A stretch of 64,000 bases of DNA. It comes from Ceratothoa steindachneri (taxonomy: Eukaryota; Arthropoda; Malacostraca; Isopoda; Cymothoidae). Below, one piece after another: positions 20,265 to 33,821 of this stretch. Under the pieces are notes generated by a model, which did not search any database, was not told the origin of the DNA, and saw nothing but the letters and a program-made list of their open reading frames with translations. The stretch is from contig OZ018333.1 in the NCBI GenBank assembly GCA_963969495.1, positions 15,773,937-15,837,936 of the forward strand, read 5' to 3'. The position numbers and the translations under genes are program-made. Within the stretch, counting starts at the first letter, position 1, and every line of letters begins with the position of its first letter.

Positions 20265-22146
20265 AACCAACCATTCCTACTAGTTGGAGACTTTAATGGT
20301 GGATACCACCTATGGGTAGACTATGATGACAACCCCAAGGGAAATCTGTTTGGGAGACTTATGGAGACCTTGGATGTGTCATTATTTAATGATGGCACTC
20401 CAACATCCCTCCATGTCCAGACAAACAGCTCTACCTGTGTAGGTTGGCACTTTGTTCCTCAGACTGTACAACAGATTACAGCTGGTCGGTGGATCCTGAT
20501 CTGAGAGGAAGCGATCACTTCCCAGTTGTTCTGTTCCCCGCATGGCAATAGATGGAACACCAAGAAGGCCAATTAGCCAAAGTTTAAATACCTTTCTCAC
20601 CATTTTAGACACTTTCCTCAGGACGATATTGACATGGTCCTGGAGAACTTCCATGATCATGTCAACCACGTGGCAAATTCTTCCATGCCCCTGTTTAAAA
20701 CTGCTTCCCACAAGACCCATCTTCCTTTTTGGTCTGAGAAATGCAGCACATTGGTGACAGTGTAAACGAGCTTGTCGTCGCTACCATCGAAATTCTACTG
20801 CGATCAATAAGTATGCTCGTAGGCGAGCCAGGTCAGTACGACAGCATACCCTCTGCCAGGCTCGCCGAATTTCCTTTAAAGGGTACATCAACTCTATCAA
20901 CCACCAAACTACACCAGACAAATTCTGGAAAAGTGTGAAAAAGTTCATGGGCAGAGCATGTGGTTTCTCTGCCCCCAATATAGTTAAAGCAGGCGAGCCT
21001 TTGGGAGACTTGGCCAGAATTCCAAATGTCCTGGCAAAGACATTTGCTGACATTTCCAGCCCTAACAATTATTGCTTAGAATTTCAACATGTCAGGAAAA
21101 TAAAAGAGCAGTGCCTCTTGAACTTCATGTATCCCTGTATGGATAATGAACCATACAATAAACTCTTTTCCATTCATGAACTTCGAAGTGCTCTTGAAAG
21201 ATGTAGATCCACCCCACCTGGTCCTGATGGTATCTCCTATGATATGATCAGGAATATGCATTCAACACTCATTTCACATCTTCTTGATATATTTAACTAT
21301 ATCTAGATTAAGGGCTGTTTGCCTTGCAATTGGAGGGAAGCAATCATGCTTCCGCTTCGTAAACCAGTAAAGGTAGACACGCTTCCGACCCACTATCGCC
21401 CATTTGCACTTACTTGTTCCCCATGCAAGCTTTTTGAAAGGATGGTGAATGCCAGGTTGATATGGTTTCTGGAGAAATACAACTTTATTTCTCCCTCACA
21501 GTCTGGTTTTAGAAAGAAACAATGCACCACAGACTTGCTGGTCAGGATGGAGGATTGCATTCAACAAGCTTTCTCGAAGAGACAACATTCCATTTCCGTC
21601 TTTTTTGATATAGAAAAAGCATATGATACCTCCGGGACGTATGGTATCCTGAAGCAACTATATGTTTGGGGTTTCAAAGCCCATCTTCCTAGGTTCATAC
21701 AGCAATTTCTAGCTGGATGCACGTTCCGTGTTAGGGTAGGAAATGTCATATCGGAGCCTGTTGATCAGATAGAGGGTGTGCCACAGGGAAGCATTTTGAG
21801 CGTCACCTGCTTCTCGGTGGCTATCAACAGCATTATTATTGATCTTCCTGCAGAGGTAATGACAACTCTTTATGTGGATAACTTGGCAACTTTATCAGCC
21901 TCGTCTCGGCCGCCATTTGTCATCAGTAAATTGCAACTGGCCATTAACATCATTGCCAAGAATGCCGCTGCAAAAGGCATCCGACTGTCACCCTCAAAAA
22001 CAAAGGCAGTTCATTTCTACAATTTAAGGCAAGTTGACTGGGAACAGCCAACTTTATTTTTGTACGGCTTTCCCATCTCGTCTGAGCCTCATTGTAAATT
22101 TCTTGGGGTTATCTTTGACTCAAAGCTCTCCTCGGTACCCATATAA
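20265..22146 (+). pseudogene. I-A2 ORF2: partial endonuclease and RT with mutated YVDD
   Basis: ORF1-like text (SDSPPSASNQ) runs straight into PFLLVGDFNGGYHLWVDYDD, the GDFN motif of the endonuclease, so the first catalytic half of that domain is missing. RT follows: STPPGPDGISYDMIRNMHS, HYRPFALTCSPCKLFERM, GFRKKQCTTDLLVRMEDC, FFDIEKAYDTSG (motif A intact), EGVPQGSILSVTCFS. The box that should be YVDD reads YVDN at 21871-21882, so the second catalytic Asp is lost. The frame from 21319 to 22146 is otherwise open for 275 codons. Confidence 0.9.
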
Positions 22147-22237
22147 CTGCTTTGAAAAAAACCTGCTTGAAGAGAATGGATATCTTAAAACTTCTATCAC
22201 ATGTTTCGTGGGGAAGTGATCGCCGTACCCTGTTGTT

Positions 22238-23552
22238 TTGTATACAACCTTGATCCAGTCTAAGCTGGATTATGGGTCACAGGTGTACTCTTCAGCCTTA
22301 TCCTCAAACCTAGATAAACGCAATTCTATTAGGAACCAGGGAGTGCGTCTATCTTTTGGAGCATTCAAGTCCTTCCCAGTATGGAGTCTCCATGCAGAGA
22401 GTTGGGTCCTTCAACTATCCTTTCACCGCCTTAATTTTAACCTGCAGTACCTTTTCCTGCTGCAGCAACTCCCCCACTCACCTGGATATGAGTGCACCTA
22501 TAATATTCACTCGGTGGCCTCATATGACAGGTTTCCTTCTCTGACTCGCCCCTTTGCCCTGCGTATGACTGGAGATACAGGTCAACTGAGGGAATTAGCA
22601 GTTATTCCATATCAGATCCCTAAAGTACCCCCATGGGTATTGCCACCCATGAGGGTTTGCAAGGTGCTGGCAGGCGAATTGAAGACCAAGTTCTTGCCTT
22701 CGGTTCTACGAAGCCTCTTTTATGAACACTCTTTGTGCCACAAATCAAGCACTTTTATCTACGCAGTTGGATCTAAATCCTCTGATGGAGTAGGAGCTTC
22801 TGCTATCTTCCCCTCCCGTCATGTGTATGTGCGCCTGCCCAATACAGCCTCTATTTTCACGGCTGAGCTTGTCGTGATAATGGCTGCACTGTATACCATC
22901 GCTTCTTCATCACCGGGATCTTATACAATATTATCTGATTCCCTCAGCTCTTTGTAGGCTTATTCTTTTTATTTCCACATCACCCGCTGGTTTCAAAGAA
23001 CCACACTGGCTTTTTAATTTATCCTCGTTCCACAAAGTTTTATTCTGTTGGGTACCTAGCCACATAGGTATAAAAGGAAATGAGAGAGCAAATGCTGTTG
23101 CCAAGGCAGCTGCATCTCTAGGAACCTCCACCCCTGCCCCTCTTCCTTTCCGTGAGTACGTGGTCGGCCACTGGTAGAGGACTTGTGATGAACTCCCCCC
23201 AACTAAACTGCACGCCACCGAACAGTCAATCCACCTCTGGCCACACACTACTAGGACCCGTACTCAGGATGTTATTCTATGCCGTCTGGGAATTGGTCAT
23301 TGTCGTCTGACACATGGCTTTCTGATGGAAGGCCTTCAGCAGCCTCCAATTTTCAATCACTGTGGAGTACCAATGTCTGTACTCCACCTATTTGCTGAAT
23401 GCCTACGTTTCCATACTTTGCGAAAAGTTTTTTTTTCTTTTATCTGCCAAGGGATGTGTCCTCAGCAGGTTCTGAGGAGCATCCTTTCCGAACATGAGTG
23501 AACCTTTAACATGAATCGAATGTTTACATTTTTATCAGAAAAATCTCTTTAA
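22238..23552 (+). pseudogene. I-A2 connection, RNase H and C-terminus
   Basis: A 239-codon frame reads QSKLDYGSQVYSSAL, NQGVRLSFGAFKSFPVWSLH (connection), then RNase H FIYAVGSKSSDGVGASAIFP, where the catalytic TDGS is AVGS, so the first Asp is lost, followed by IFTAELVVIMAAL (Glu) and ILSDSLSSL (Asp). After a stop at 22955 the rest continues (FCWVPSHIGI, near 23040) and ends with LGIGHCRLTHGFLME and a damaged terminal knuckle (CGVPMSVLHLFAEC, first Cys missing). Confidence 0.85.
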
Positions 23553-23797
23553 GGAAATTTATTATTTTTATCATTTTTAGAACCAGATAGATGTGTCGTG
23601 TCTTATGATTTTATTTTGATTTTACAGCATTTTAGAGACATTTATTTTTCTATATATATATATTAGATTGTTAACCATAGTCTATGTTTTTAAAGAACAT
23701 TTGAAATTTTAATGAATCCTCTCTTTCTGAAAATGGCTGCGAGCTTGCCCACTTGGACTTACGCAGCACCCGTCTGTTTTGTACCATTCATTCATTC

Positions 23798-25215
23798 TTT
23801 TTTTTGGATAATTGGAGACTACTCAATTAATCCCAGAGATCAACTCCCGCCCCCTCCCAGACTTGATCGACGAGCTGAAGATGGGTGTCCTAAATGTGGA
23901 TGAGTTTACGCATCACTACCTGAGAAATGCTTCATTTTCCTGCCTCGATATATCTTTGTGCTCTCCCGATGCACAGCCTAATTTTAGGTGGGAGATTGTC
24001 GATGACCTCCATGGTAGTGATCACTTTCCCATTCAAATATCATTTATTAGGGGGGCTGCAAGCCCTATATGCTTTTGGTGGTGCTTGACCTTGGCGTGGT
24101 GGTCCGCATTTCATGAAATGATTAATTTCTCTACCGCAGTCGAGCAGTTTAGGTTGGTAGATGAGGCCATTGAGTTCTCCGCCAACCTCAACGCTGCGAG
24201 CCTAATTACTATTCCTAGAACGTCTGTCCGTTTTGCACGCCGACCATTTCCTTGGTTGTTACCCGAGTGTGAGACGGCCCTCAAACAGAAGCGTTATGCC
24301 TACATGCGCTATAGGCGCGTCCCAAACGGTGAATTTTGTTGGGCTAGGCCTAAATTCCTGTTTATTTCGAAACACACCCTCGGCTCTTCCGGCCGGTATA
24401 CGTGTCTTCGCTTAACGGTAAGACCCCTCTTGCACGTGTGTGGAAGCGTGTCAAGATAATTCAGGGCAGGTTCTCGCAGGACCTCCCTCCCGTCCTCCAG
24501 GAGAATGGGACCGCAACCTCGGACCCTGCTTCCGTGGCGGAATCTTTTGCGACCGCATTCTCTAGCCGGAATGCTGCTCCGCCAGCATTCAATGCGCGTC
24601 GTGATGTTGCAGAAAGTCGCTAAAGGTTGAGAACCCTTCAACGACAGGCTTACTTTGAGTAAGTTACGTTCCGCTCTCTACGTGCACGGACACTGCCCCT
24701 GGTCCAGACGATGTCCCGTAAGCCATGCTTCGATACCTGGGTGAGCGAGGCATGGCCTTTCTGTTAGATTAGTTCAACAGGATCTGGGTTGAGGGAATCC
24801 TCCCGGATTCCTGGTGAATTGCTACTGTGCTCGATTATCGCAAAATGGGGAGAGATTATTCTTCCTCGGATCGTTTCCACCCAACCTCGCTTACCTCCTG
24901 CGTTTCAAGTTGATGGTAAAATTTCTAAATGTTTGATTAGCCTTCTTTCCGGACAGCTGATGCATATTGCGGCTTCCGTAAGTTCCACTTCACGTCGGAT
25001 TCTCAGCTCCGACTGGAAAATACCGTCTGCGAAGCCTTCCTTCGTAGAGAGCATTACGTCATTAGACTCGCATGAAACAACAACCCTGAAGTTGGTCGTG
25101 AGGCCTACTTCCGGGGTTCCAAAAGCTAGCCCCCACATTAGCACAGCACTGAAGGAGCTTCGGTTCCTTCGCCTACATCCAGTGGCGCAGAGATGGTGGA
25201 TTCGCTTTATTACCT
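23798..25215 (+). mobile_element. I-clade LINE family C, copy C1 (EN to RT, truncated both ends)
   Basis: This copy begins at the tail of I-A2, with endonuclease text GDYSINPR and, in a second frame, MGVLNVDEFTHH, LDISLCSPDAQPNF, DLHGSDHFPIQISF (SDH motif kept). The linker (RRPFPWLLPECETALKQKRY) and a badly broken RT follow up to about 25215. The family matches the minus-strand copies at 28-64 kb. It is the only plus-strand copy of that family in the window. RNase H and the 3' tail are absent. Confidence 0.8.
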
Positions 25216-25782
25216 GACTACCATCAGGTTTCGCAGGGGGGAGGGGGCACCCACAATGGCCTAAATAATGAAAGCTTTATGTTAGCCAAGCTATTTTCCC
25301 TTTCTACGTAGAGAAAGGAGAGAGAAGAATGGACTAAGTAAATACAGAAGATTAACGAACACCCGAGAACGAGGAAATAACAAATAGAAGAAACAACAGA
25401 AGCAGAGGCAACTCAAAACCCTCCATAACTAACGGATGATGGGCGGGATAGATAGCGCCATCTACAAATGGAAATATTACTCAGAGCATGACTAAGACAT
25501 GCCTGAAACTACATTGGACAAAGAAGACATAAAAATACCTCACACCCGAAGCAGCATTTATAAGCACAGAAAAAGTTATAAATCTCCAAAATAAGAAAAG
25601 AAAATACGAGATTACGGTACAAATATGAAAAAGAAAAATAGGAGAATAAAAAATAAAAGATATAGTTACAGAACAAACTCGAACATTTAATCTACTAAAG
25701 AAAAACAAAAAACAGAAAAAAGAAAAATAAACCGGATTAAATACCCACTGCTCAATAAATAGACCATTTGTGTAAATAATTT
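25216..25782. other. A-rich spacer, no gene seen
   Basis: The + strand is A-rich and the minus strand yields a low-complexity Phe/Leu frame, which is compositional. A GATAGCGCCATCTAC string near 25453 recalls the GATGGCGCTG of the MITE at 8739, but no arms were found. Confidence 0.4.
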
Positions 25783-27668
25783 GTAACACTCTCTGTCACC
25801 CTTTAATGGGTCTAGAAAGACGCCGAAAAGTTATTGATAGATTTCAAATAGGGGAAAAGCTTGACCCGAGAGAGTTTGCCACATTTACTTGAGCCAATCG
25901 GATGAGATGTAATGTCGCTCCTCCATGGTTCTGTTGTAGCAAGGGCATTCCCCCCCCCCCCGCCTCCTCCCCTTTTCATGAATAAATATAGAGCTGTATT
26001 TAAAATATAAAAACTAAAGTAGATTACTTTAATTACTTTGCTTAATATTTTTTTTTTTTTGTCCATCCATTACCCTTTTTTTCACTTGTTCAATATTCCA
26101 TATTCAAACCCGCCAAAATTGTCAAAAGAATAAATATTTTTTCCCCCCCTTTTCCTTAAACCTATTTAATTTTATAAACATTTCAAAATTGGTCCCTTTC
26201 AAATGAGCTGAATGAAAGACGTTATGAGATAACGTTTTCTAGAACTGAAAAAGCTCCTATCTTATATTGATAGCCAAAAGGCCATGGTATTTTACCTTTT
26301 CCTAAACTAATCAATATTTAAGGCTGAATGCCAAGACCATTTTTTTTTTAGAACGTTTAACACCATCTTTCCCCCTTTATTGAGTCTATACAGGCGCGGC
26401 AAATAAAGTGAGAAATTAAAAATAGGTGAAAAAGACGACCAGAGACACTCAGGAGCACCAGGTTATCTTGGGGCACTTGGGTCAGGAGAACATGCGGCCC
26501 TTCGGGGTTTCAGTCGTAGCTGTGGCATCGTAACACCACCCATTATCCAATAGGTGAATAGTATAACAAGTGATGGTTTCCTTCAAGGGTGAAGGCATTT
26601 TCATCTGTCTAAAAATTAAAGGTGAAAATGGTTTTTAATTTGTTATTGAAAAATGGCGGCTGTTTAGAAGACCTATTTTCATTTACCATAATTAATAGAA
26701 TTCATTTTGTAAAGATTTATAAAGAGGGAAATCATCGAAAGTTATTTTATGAATAAATAAATAAATATAATCTTAGTTTAAAGGTTTAAAGAAAAAAAAT
26801 TATACTCTCATTGCTCTATTTATTTATGCCTGCCAACTTTCACTCCCTATATTCTACGAGTTTATCACATATATCTATTATTATTTTCTTATATTTTCAT
26901 CCTTTTCCTCATTCATTTCTCTCTTTCTTCCGTAAACAAGAAAACCAAGATGCGAAGATGTTCCTAATTCTCTTCTTTTTTTTTCTCCTCCTTAAAATAT
27001 TCCTCTTATGGTTGTAAGTTTTGGACTTCTTGAAACCCGAGTCATCTATCTATAAAATGCAATCCTTCCTTCGCAAACCTGACGTTTAAACTCATTTATC
27101 TGTCATATTCTTGATCCTCCTCCCACATCCTTTTTATCGCATCTAATCCTTCCATCTCTATTTAGGAGAATGATCAAAAAATTGAATTGAGAGATGAACA
27201 ATATTTGAGGAGGTCAGGAGCTCGTGAAGATGATGCGGTCGACCGGAATAAAGCTTCTCGACAACCGACCAAACACAACCACGCGATTACTTATATAAAC
27301 TCGGTATCACAGTTGGGAGACAAAGATCAAAAGTGAAGTACCTCAAATAGTGAATAATAAAAGGAAAAGTTAAATGACACGGCCTTTTTGCCTATCTAAA
27401 ACAGAAGTATGGCCTCTTCTCAGCTCATTCGAAAGTGAATAAATTTTGAAAATTTCAAAAAGTAAAGAGGAGTTTTATATCCGCATGGGGGAGGGGGTGT
27501 AAAAGGGGGGAATGCCCTTGCTACAAGTGAAATTTGGAGGAGCGGCACAATATCACATCTCGCCCATTGAGCAAGAGAGGATATGGTCTTTTTTCTAATA
27601 TTTTAAGACTCTCGATATCATTTTCTCGTATGTATGGGCCTTATGACGGGGGACAGAGGGTGTTACAC
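25783..27668. mobile_element. TIR element of about 1.9 kb, no transposase seen
   Basis: The ends are inverted: TGTAACACTCTCTGTC at 25783 and GACAGAGGGTGTTACA at 27652-27667. About 120 bp further in, a second block matches in inverted orientation (GCTCCTCCA...TTGTAGCAAGGGCATTCCCCC, right arm at about 27505-27560). The interior is A/T-rich with homopolymer C and G tracts and no recognisable transposase. A target duplication could not be settled. Confidence 0.6.
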
Positions 27669-28195
27669 CTTATTTAAAAAAAGTATCTATTATAGCGGGC
27701 ATCTGATCATTAATCCTTATATTTATAGCTATGCTGACTTAAAGTTCTCATTATTTGGGCTCTCTTGGTAACACCCCTCCCCCTGGGAAATCTGATGGTA
27801 ATCAGATAATTTAGCAAAATTTTGATTGGGAGGTGACAATCCTGGTACTTCCCAATCTCCTATCGCAAATCCATCCTGGAAAAACTACTTTGATTTAAGA
27901 AAAAAAATAGGAGAGTAATAGAATAGGCTTTCCGAGCCTACCGATGCCTCTTCGTTTACTCCTGTTATCGAGGGAGGACAAGAAAGGGCTGGGTTTGAAG
28001 CTTATTATTATTATTTTTTTTTAATCAACCAAATCTACTTTAAAAAAAATTGATTTTTTTTTTTTTAGAAAGTTATGACAAGGAAATCGGAAATTATGCG
28101 ATTGTTGGCGTTCGTTCTTTCGTCCGTGTTCAAACACTCAAAAACTATTGAACCAATTTCTAAAAAAAATGGGTGTTCTTTTTATATATAATTTT
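27669..28195. other. Spacer, no gene seen
   Basis: It contains A/T-rich DNA with poly-A and poly-T runs and a weak palindrome (ATCTGAT...ATCAGAT near 27793). Nothing coding is supported. Confidence 0.4.
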
Positions 28196-30312
<2,117 letters not shown>

Positions 30313-30314
30313 AA

Positions 30315-30956
30315 AGAGTAAACATGTGAAAATGTTAATGCATAATTTTGTTAGAAATGGAGTTGATTACTGTAATTCATTTTTTTATAATCAACCTAAA
30401 TATCAATTAAAAATGTTACAAAATATTATTAATAGAGCTGCTAGACTAATTAAAGGTATCTCTCCATACGATACGATCACTCCAGTACTGATCGATCTTC
30501 ATTGCTCCCTATTAGGGCTAGAATTATATTTAAGATATGAACACTGACCTATCTTGCCATGAATGAGGGTAGGCCAGTGTATCTAAGGGATTTGCTTAAG
30601 GATTATGTGAAGGGTTCTAATATGGTTGTAAGATGTGCGACAGATAGACACAGGTTAGTAGAACCTAGATTTATGCTCCAAGACTGTACAGCAAGTTACC
30701 TGCACATGTGCAAATGTAAACATTTTTAAAAAGAAGTTTAAAACATTTATATTTGAAGATTGCTATGACTTGGAGGAAAAAACTATTAGGGAAGAGTATG
30801 TCATAAATTGAACTTTTAAACTGTTATTTTACTGTAACAATTAACTAACAACTGATTGTATGTGATGTAAACAGTGGAGACCTTTCTGAGCAACACTATA
30901 TGCGATGGATTTTGGGACCTGATATAAATATACACAAATGTAAATGTAATGTAAGG
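30315..30956 (+). pseudogene. CR1/L2/Rex-like LINE 3' fragment
   Basis: One frame (30326-30547) reads NGVDYCNSFFYNQPKYQLKM, IINRAARLIKGISPYDTITP, VLIDLHCSLLGLELYLRYEH. This is the post-RT region with the DYCNS..Y..P and AARLI motifs found in several non-LTR groups lacking RNase H. Shifted frames continue with NEGRPVYLRDLLKDYVKGS. The 3' tail AAATGTAAATGTAATGTAAG near 30938 fits a short tandem tail. The family differs from CR1-A/B. Confidence 0.7.
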
Positions 30957-31257
30957 TAAATATTGGATCGAAGTATGTTATGAATTATAATGGGATGATT
31001 TAAGTGGAAATAACGGATGAAAATGAAGTTTTGACTGATGATGATATTTTGGAAATGCAAGATATGTGTCCAATAATTCAAGAGCTAAGGATATGTATTG
31101 AGAAGAGGATTAGCTTGAATGAATGGCCTAAATATTTGAATGGTTTAAGAGGTATACATGGGATTTTGAGATATGTATGGATATGGTATATTATGTAAGA
31201 CACCGTAAGGCTGGAGATGATGTTATTGTGCCTGTGATGTCTTTAGTTGGTATTTTC
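30957..31257 (+). mobile_element. Second fragment of gypsy G1 (spacer between protease and integrase)
   Basis: This stretch is colinear with 1600-1985 of G1 (TTGGATCGAAGT at the start, GTGCCTGTGATGTCTTTAG near the end) and closely similar by eye. It lacks the 69-bp repeat present at 1719-1787 in G1. It is short and carries no complete domain. Confidence 0.85.
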
Positions 31258-31284
31258 TGAGTTGAGGATTTATGAGTATACCAT

Positions 31285-31541
31285 AAGTGGGCCATATTGC
31301 GAAGTTTGTTTTGGGCGCAGTTTGCACTCGCTCAGGTACAAAATGGAATTATTTTTATGCAGGCTTTTCTACTAATAGGTCTGTGTTACCCACCCAACCC
31401 TATTCTCTAGGTTACCTCGGAACGAGAGGTCACTTAAAACTCGCCCTTGCTCTCGCGAAGTTAATATTTCATCAATATGCAAAAGACGAAGAAGCCGAAG
31501 AAAAATTGGCATTCGTTGACTGTTCTGTTGAAATGACATAA
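31285..31541 (+). CDS. Unrecognised 84-codon ORF
   Basis: The frame ending in TGA at 31539-31541 reads GHIAKFVLGAVCTRSGTKWN, YFYAGFSTNRSVLPTQPYSL, GYLGTRGHLKLALALAKLIF and ends DEEAEEKLAFVDCSVEMT. I do not recognise it. A pyrimidine/G-rich stretch ending in GCAG near 31319 could be a splice acceptor, so this might be a terminal exon. Composition is more balanced than in the surrounding A/T-rich DNA, but length alone does not exclude chance. No start context or upstream exon is visible. It lies between a gypsy fragment and a mariner. Confidence 0.25.
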
Positions 31542-31622
31542 TTTTAGTGATTTTGTTTTGCGTTCAAAATATTTATAATGAATTTTTCTATTTTCAGGCA
31601 TTAAATAAAATAAACTGTAATA

Positions 31623-32894
31623 CGAGGAGCGGTCAATAAGTTTTGCAATTCGGATATAAGGAAACGAGATATGAGGAAAAGGGTTTTATTATTTTTCAAT
31701 ATAACTACCCTCGACTTCAATGAACTTGGTCCACGTATCCCTGAGGCTTCGAATTCCCGACAACCAGAAATCTCCCGACTGCTGTTCAATCCACTCCTGG
31801 ACGGCGAGCTGGATATCTTCATCGTCCCCAAACCGGCATCCGCGCAGTGCAGCCTTGAGCTGGCGGAATAAAAAGTAGTCGCTAGGAGCCAGATCTGGAC
31901 TGTAGGTGGGATGGTTGAGCTCCTCGAATCCGCACTCGCGCAAGGCAGCTTGTGCAACTCTGGCCTTGTGGACAGGGGCATTGTCTTGGAGGAGCAGGAC
32001 ACCGCGTGTCAACTTGCCGCTCCGCTTCTGACAAATGCACTTCTTCAACCCAGCCAGTTCCTCGGCGTAATATTGGCCTGTGATGGTCCTTCCACGAGGC
32101 GCATAGTCCACCATCAACACTCCCTCAGAATCCCAGAAGATGGTGGCCATGATCTTCACGGCTGAAGGTTGGGTCCGGAACTTGATGGGGATCGGAGAGC
32201 CCCTGTGCTCCCAGGCCATGCTTTCGAGCTTGGTCTCGGGATCCCAGTTATAGACACACGTTTCATCACCTGTCACTATGCGTGACTCAAATCCCGCTGG
32301 GTCTTGGTTGTACAGGAGCAACAGCTCCTCCGAACTTTGACAACGTTGAGGTCGATCATGGGGCGTGAAGTTTCTAGGGACGCAATGGGCAGAGGCCTTG
32401 GTCATGGCCAAATTGTCGTGGATGATGTTGATAACACTTCCATATGATATTCCAAGTTCTCGCTCGATTTCTTCGACCTTCACCCGTCGATTTTCGAGGA
32501 TCATCCTCTCCGCACGGGCCACATTGTCCTCGTTGGTCACGTCTAACGGGCGTCCTTCCTGGACGTGGGTGATCTTCAAGGGACTCACGACCATAGCGTA
32601 ACTCCCTATTCCAACGATCAATGGTTGCATAGGAAGGGGCGGTGTCGGTGTACACTGCAACCATGCGTTCATGGATCTCTTTTGCATTCTTGCCTTCCTT
32701 GCTCAACCTTCTCCATTGTTGAAAAAAATTGTGACTGACGATCTGCGATCAGCTACTGCTTCTTAAATAGACGAGTCAGGAGCGTGCGGCTGCAGGTCCT
32801 GACTTGTCATAACTTGTCCTAACACCCCCACAAACAGCCATTCCCTTCCTCTGTTTTGCCCTACCGATTCGCAAAACTTATTGACCGCCCCTCG
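31623..32894 (-). mobile_element. Mariner transposon, 1.27 kb, nearly complete
   Basis: Terminal inverted repeats begin CGAGGRGCGGTCAATAAG at both ends (31623 on +, 32894 on -). The element is flanked by TA at 31621-31622 and 32895-32896. The transposase is on the minus strand. The length is that of a full mariner (about 1.3 kb). Confidence 0.95.
31689..32716 (-). pseudogene. Mariner transposase, DD34D type, two frameshifts
   Basis: ATG at 32716 starts MEKVE, the usual start of this mariner group, and then jumps to another frame (SKEGKNAKEIHERMVAVY), so a few codons of the first helix seem deleted. A 4-bp insertion near 32554 shifts the frame between GRESLEDHPRPGR and PLDVTNEDNVARAERMI. From there the frame is open to the stop at 31689. 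It contains VEEIERELGISYGSV (helix-turn-helix), IVTGDETCVYNWDPETK (first Asp), LLLQDNAPVH (second Asp) and YSPDLAPSDYFLF with the third Asp 34 residues later, giving DD34D. The enzyme cuts and pastes the element. Apart from the two shifts, catalytic residues are intact, so it is fairly young. Confidence 0.95.
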
Positions 32895-32896
32895 TA

Positions 32897-33704
32897 TATA
32901 AATTATGTATTATAAATATCTTTGCTATTAATGTGAGAAGTGGAGCAACACTACCCCAAATTACCCAATAAAATAAGAGTGAGTGTATACTAGTTGTTAT
33001 TAAGTTCTTAATTTTCAGGACCGGATGAAATTTACCCTAGGCCCTTATTCGTTAATTGAAAAAAATAAGCAGTGCAGTCATAGTTAGAATAAAATTTTCA
33101 CTCGTGCACTTGTATTTGTGGAGCTACCAGGTGATTGGAAGAATGCTCATATAGTACCAATAGCTAAAAATTGAGTGAGAGAGGATGTTAGTAACTATAT
33201 GCCTAGAAGCATACTTTCTGACATTGGAAAGTATTTTAAACAAAAGGATTAGCGTAGTTATCCCCCAAATGAAACGCTGCCAAAGAAAACTACAACCGTG
33301 TAAGGGGTAACTTACATAGCCATGAAATAAACACCTATGCAAATACACCCTACATCAAAAGAAGTTTTAGCATGTGTTCTGTTGTAGTCTTCCTACCCTC
33401 CACCCCTCATAACCATACTTATCAACATTAAGTTGTTAAAAATAGGGAGAGTTTTTCCATTGTTGTATTGGCCCCCAAAACAAGATAAAGCAGTAAGGGT
33501 GTGTGGCTTATAATGTGGATAATAATATTAAATAGAACGTTCTAAATGGTAATTAACCTAGACAGGTTACGGAGGCACCAGCCGAACTAAGAAATTACTT
33601 TGGTAATGAATTTGAGGTTAAAAGTGAATGGATGAGTTAAATGTAATTTTTCAGGAGGATATTAATCATAAGTTTTAGCAATATATTTATTCGAGAAATA
33701 TTTT
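32897..33704. other. A/T-rich spacer with an RT scrap
   Basis: On the + strand at 33105-33245 one frame gives ELPGDWKNAHIVPIAKN, stop, VREDVSNYMPRSILSDIGKY, matching the W-K-x-A-x-V-x-PI-x-K and NYRPISLTS motifs of LINE RT (R of NYRP lost). The rest shows nothing coding. Confidence 0.5.
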
Positions 33705-33711
33705 TTTAACG

Positions 33712-33820
<109 letters not shown>

Positions 33821-33821
33821 A

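Larger units (their letters stand above)
19461..23797 (+). mobile_element. I-clade-like LINE copy I-A2, with ORF1-to-EN deletion
   Basis: This copy begins directly at the (ATTC)n tail of I-A1 and ends in its own ATTCATTCATTC tail (about 23784-23797). The last 60 bp before both tails match (GGCTGC..AGCT...CTT.GCAGCA). It contains ORF1 with zinc knuckles, a junction that skips the first half of the endonuclease, RT, RNase H and the C-terminal region. Confidence 0.85.

Noticed and set aside
25481..25789. Phe/Leu-rich minus-strand ORF resembling a membrane protein
   Set aside because: The hydrophobicity follows from A-rich composition on the other strand; no start context or homology is seen.
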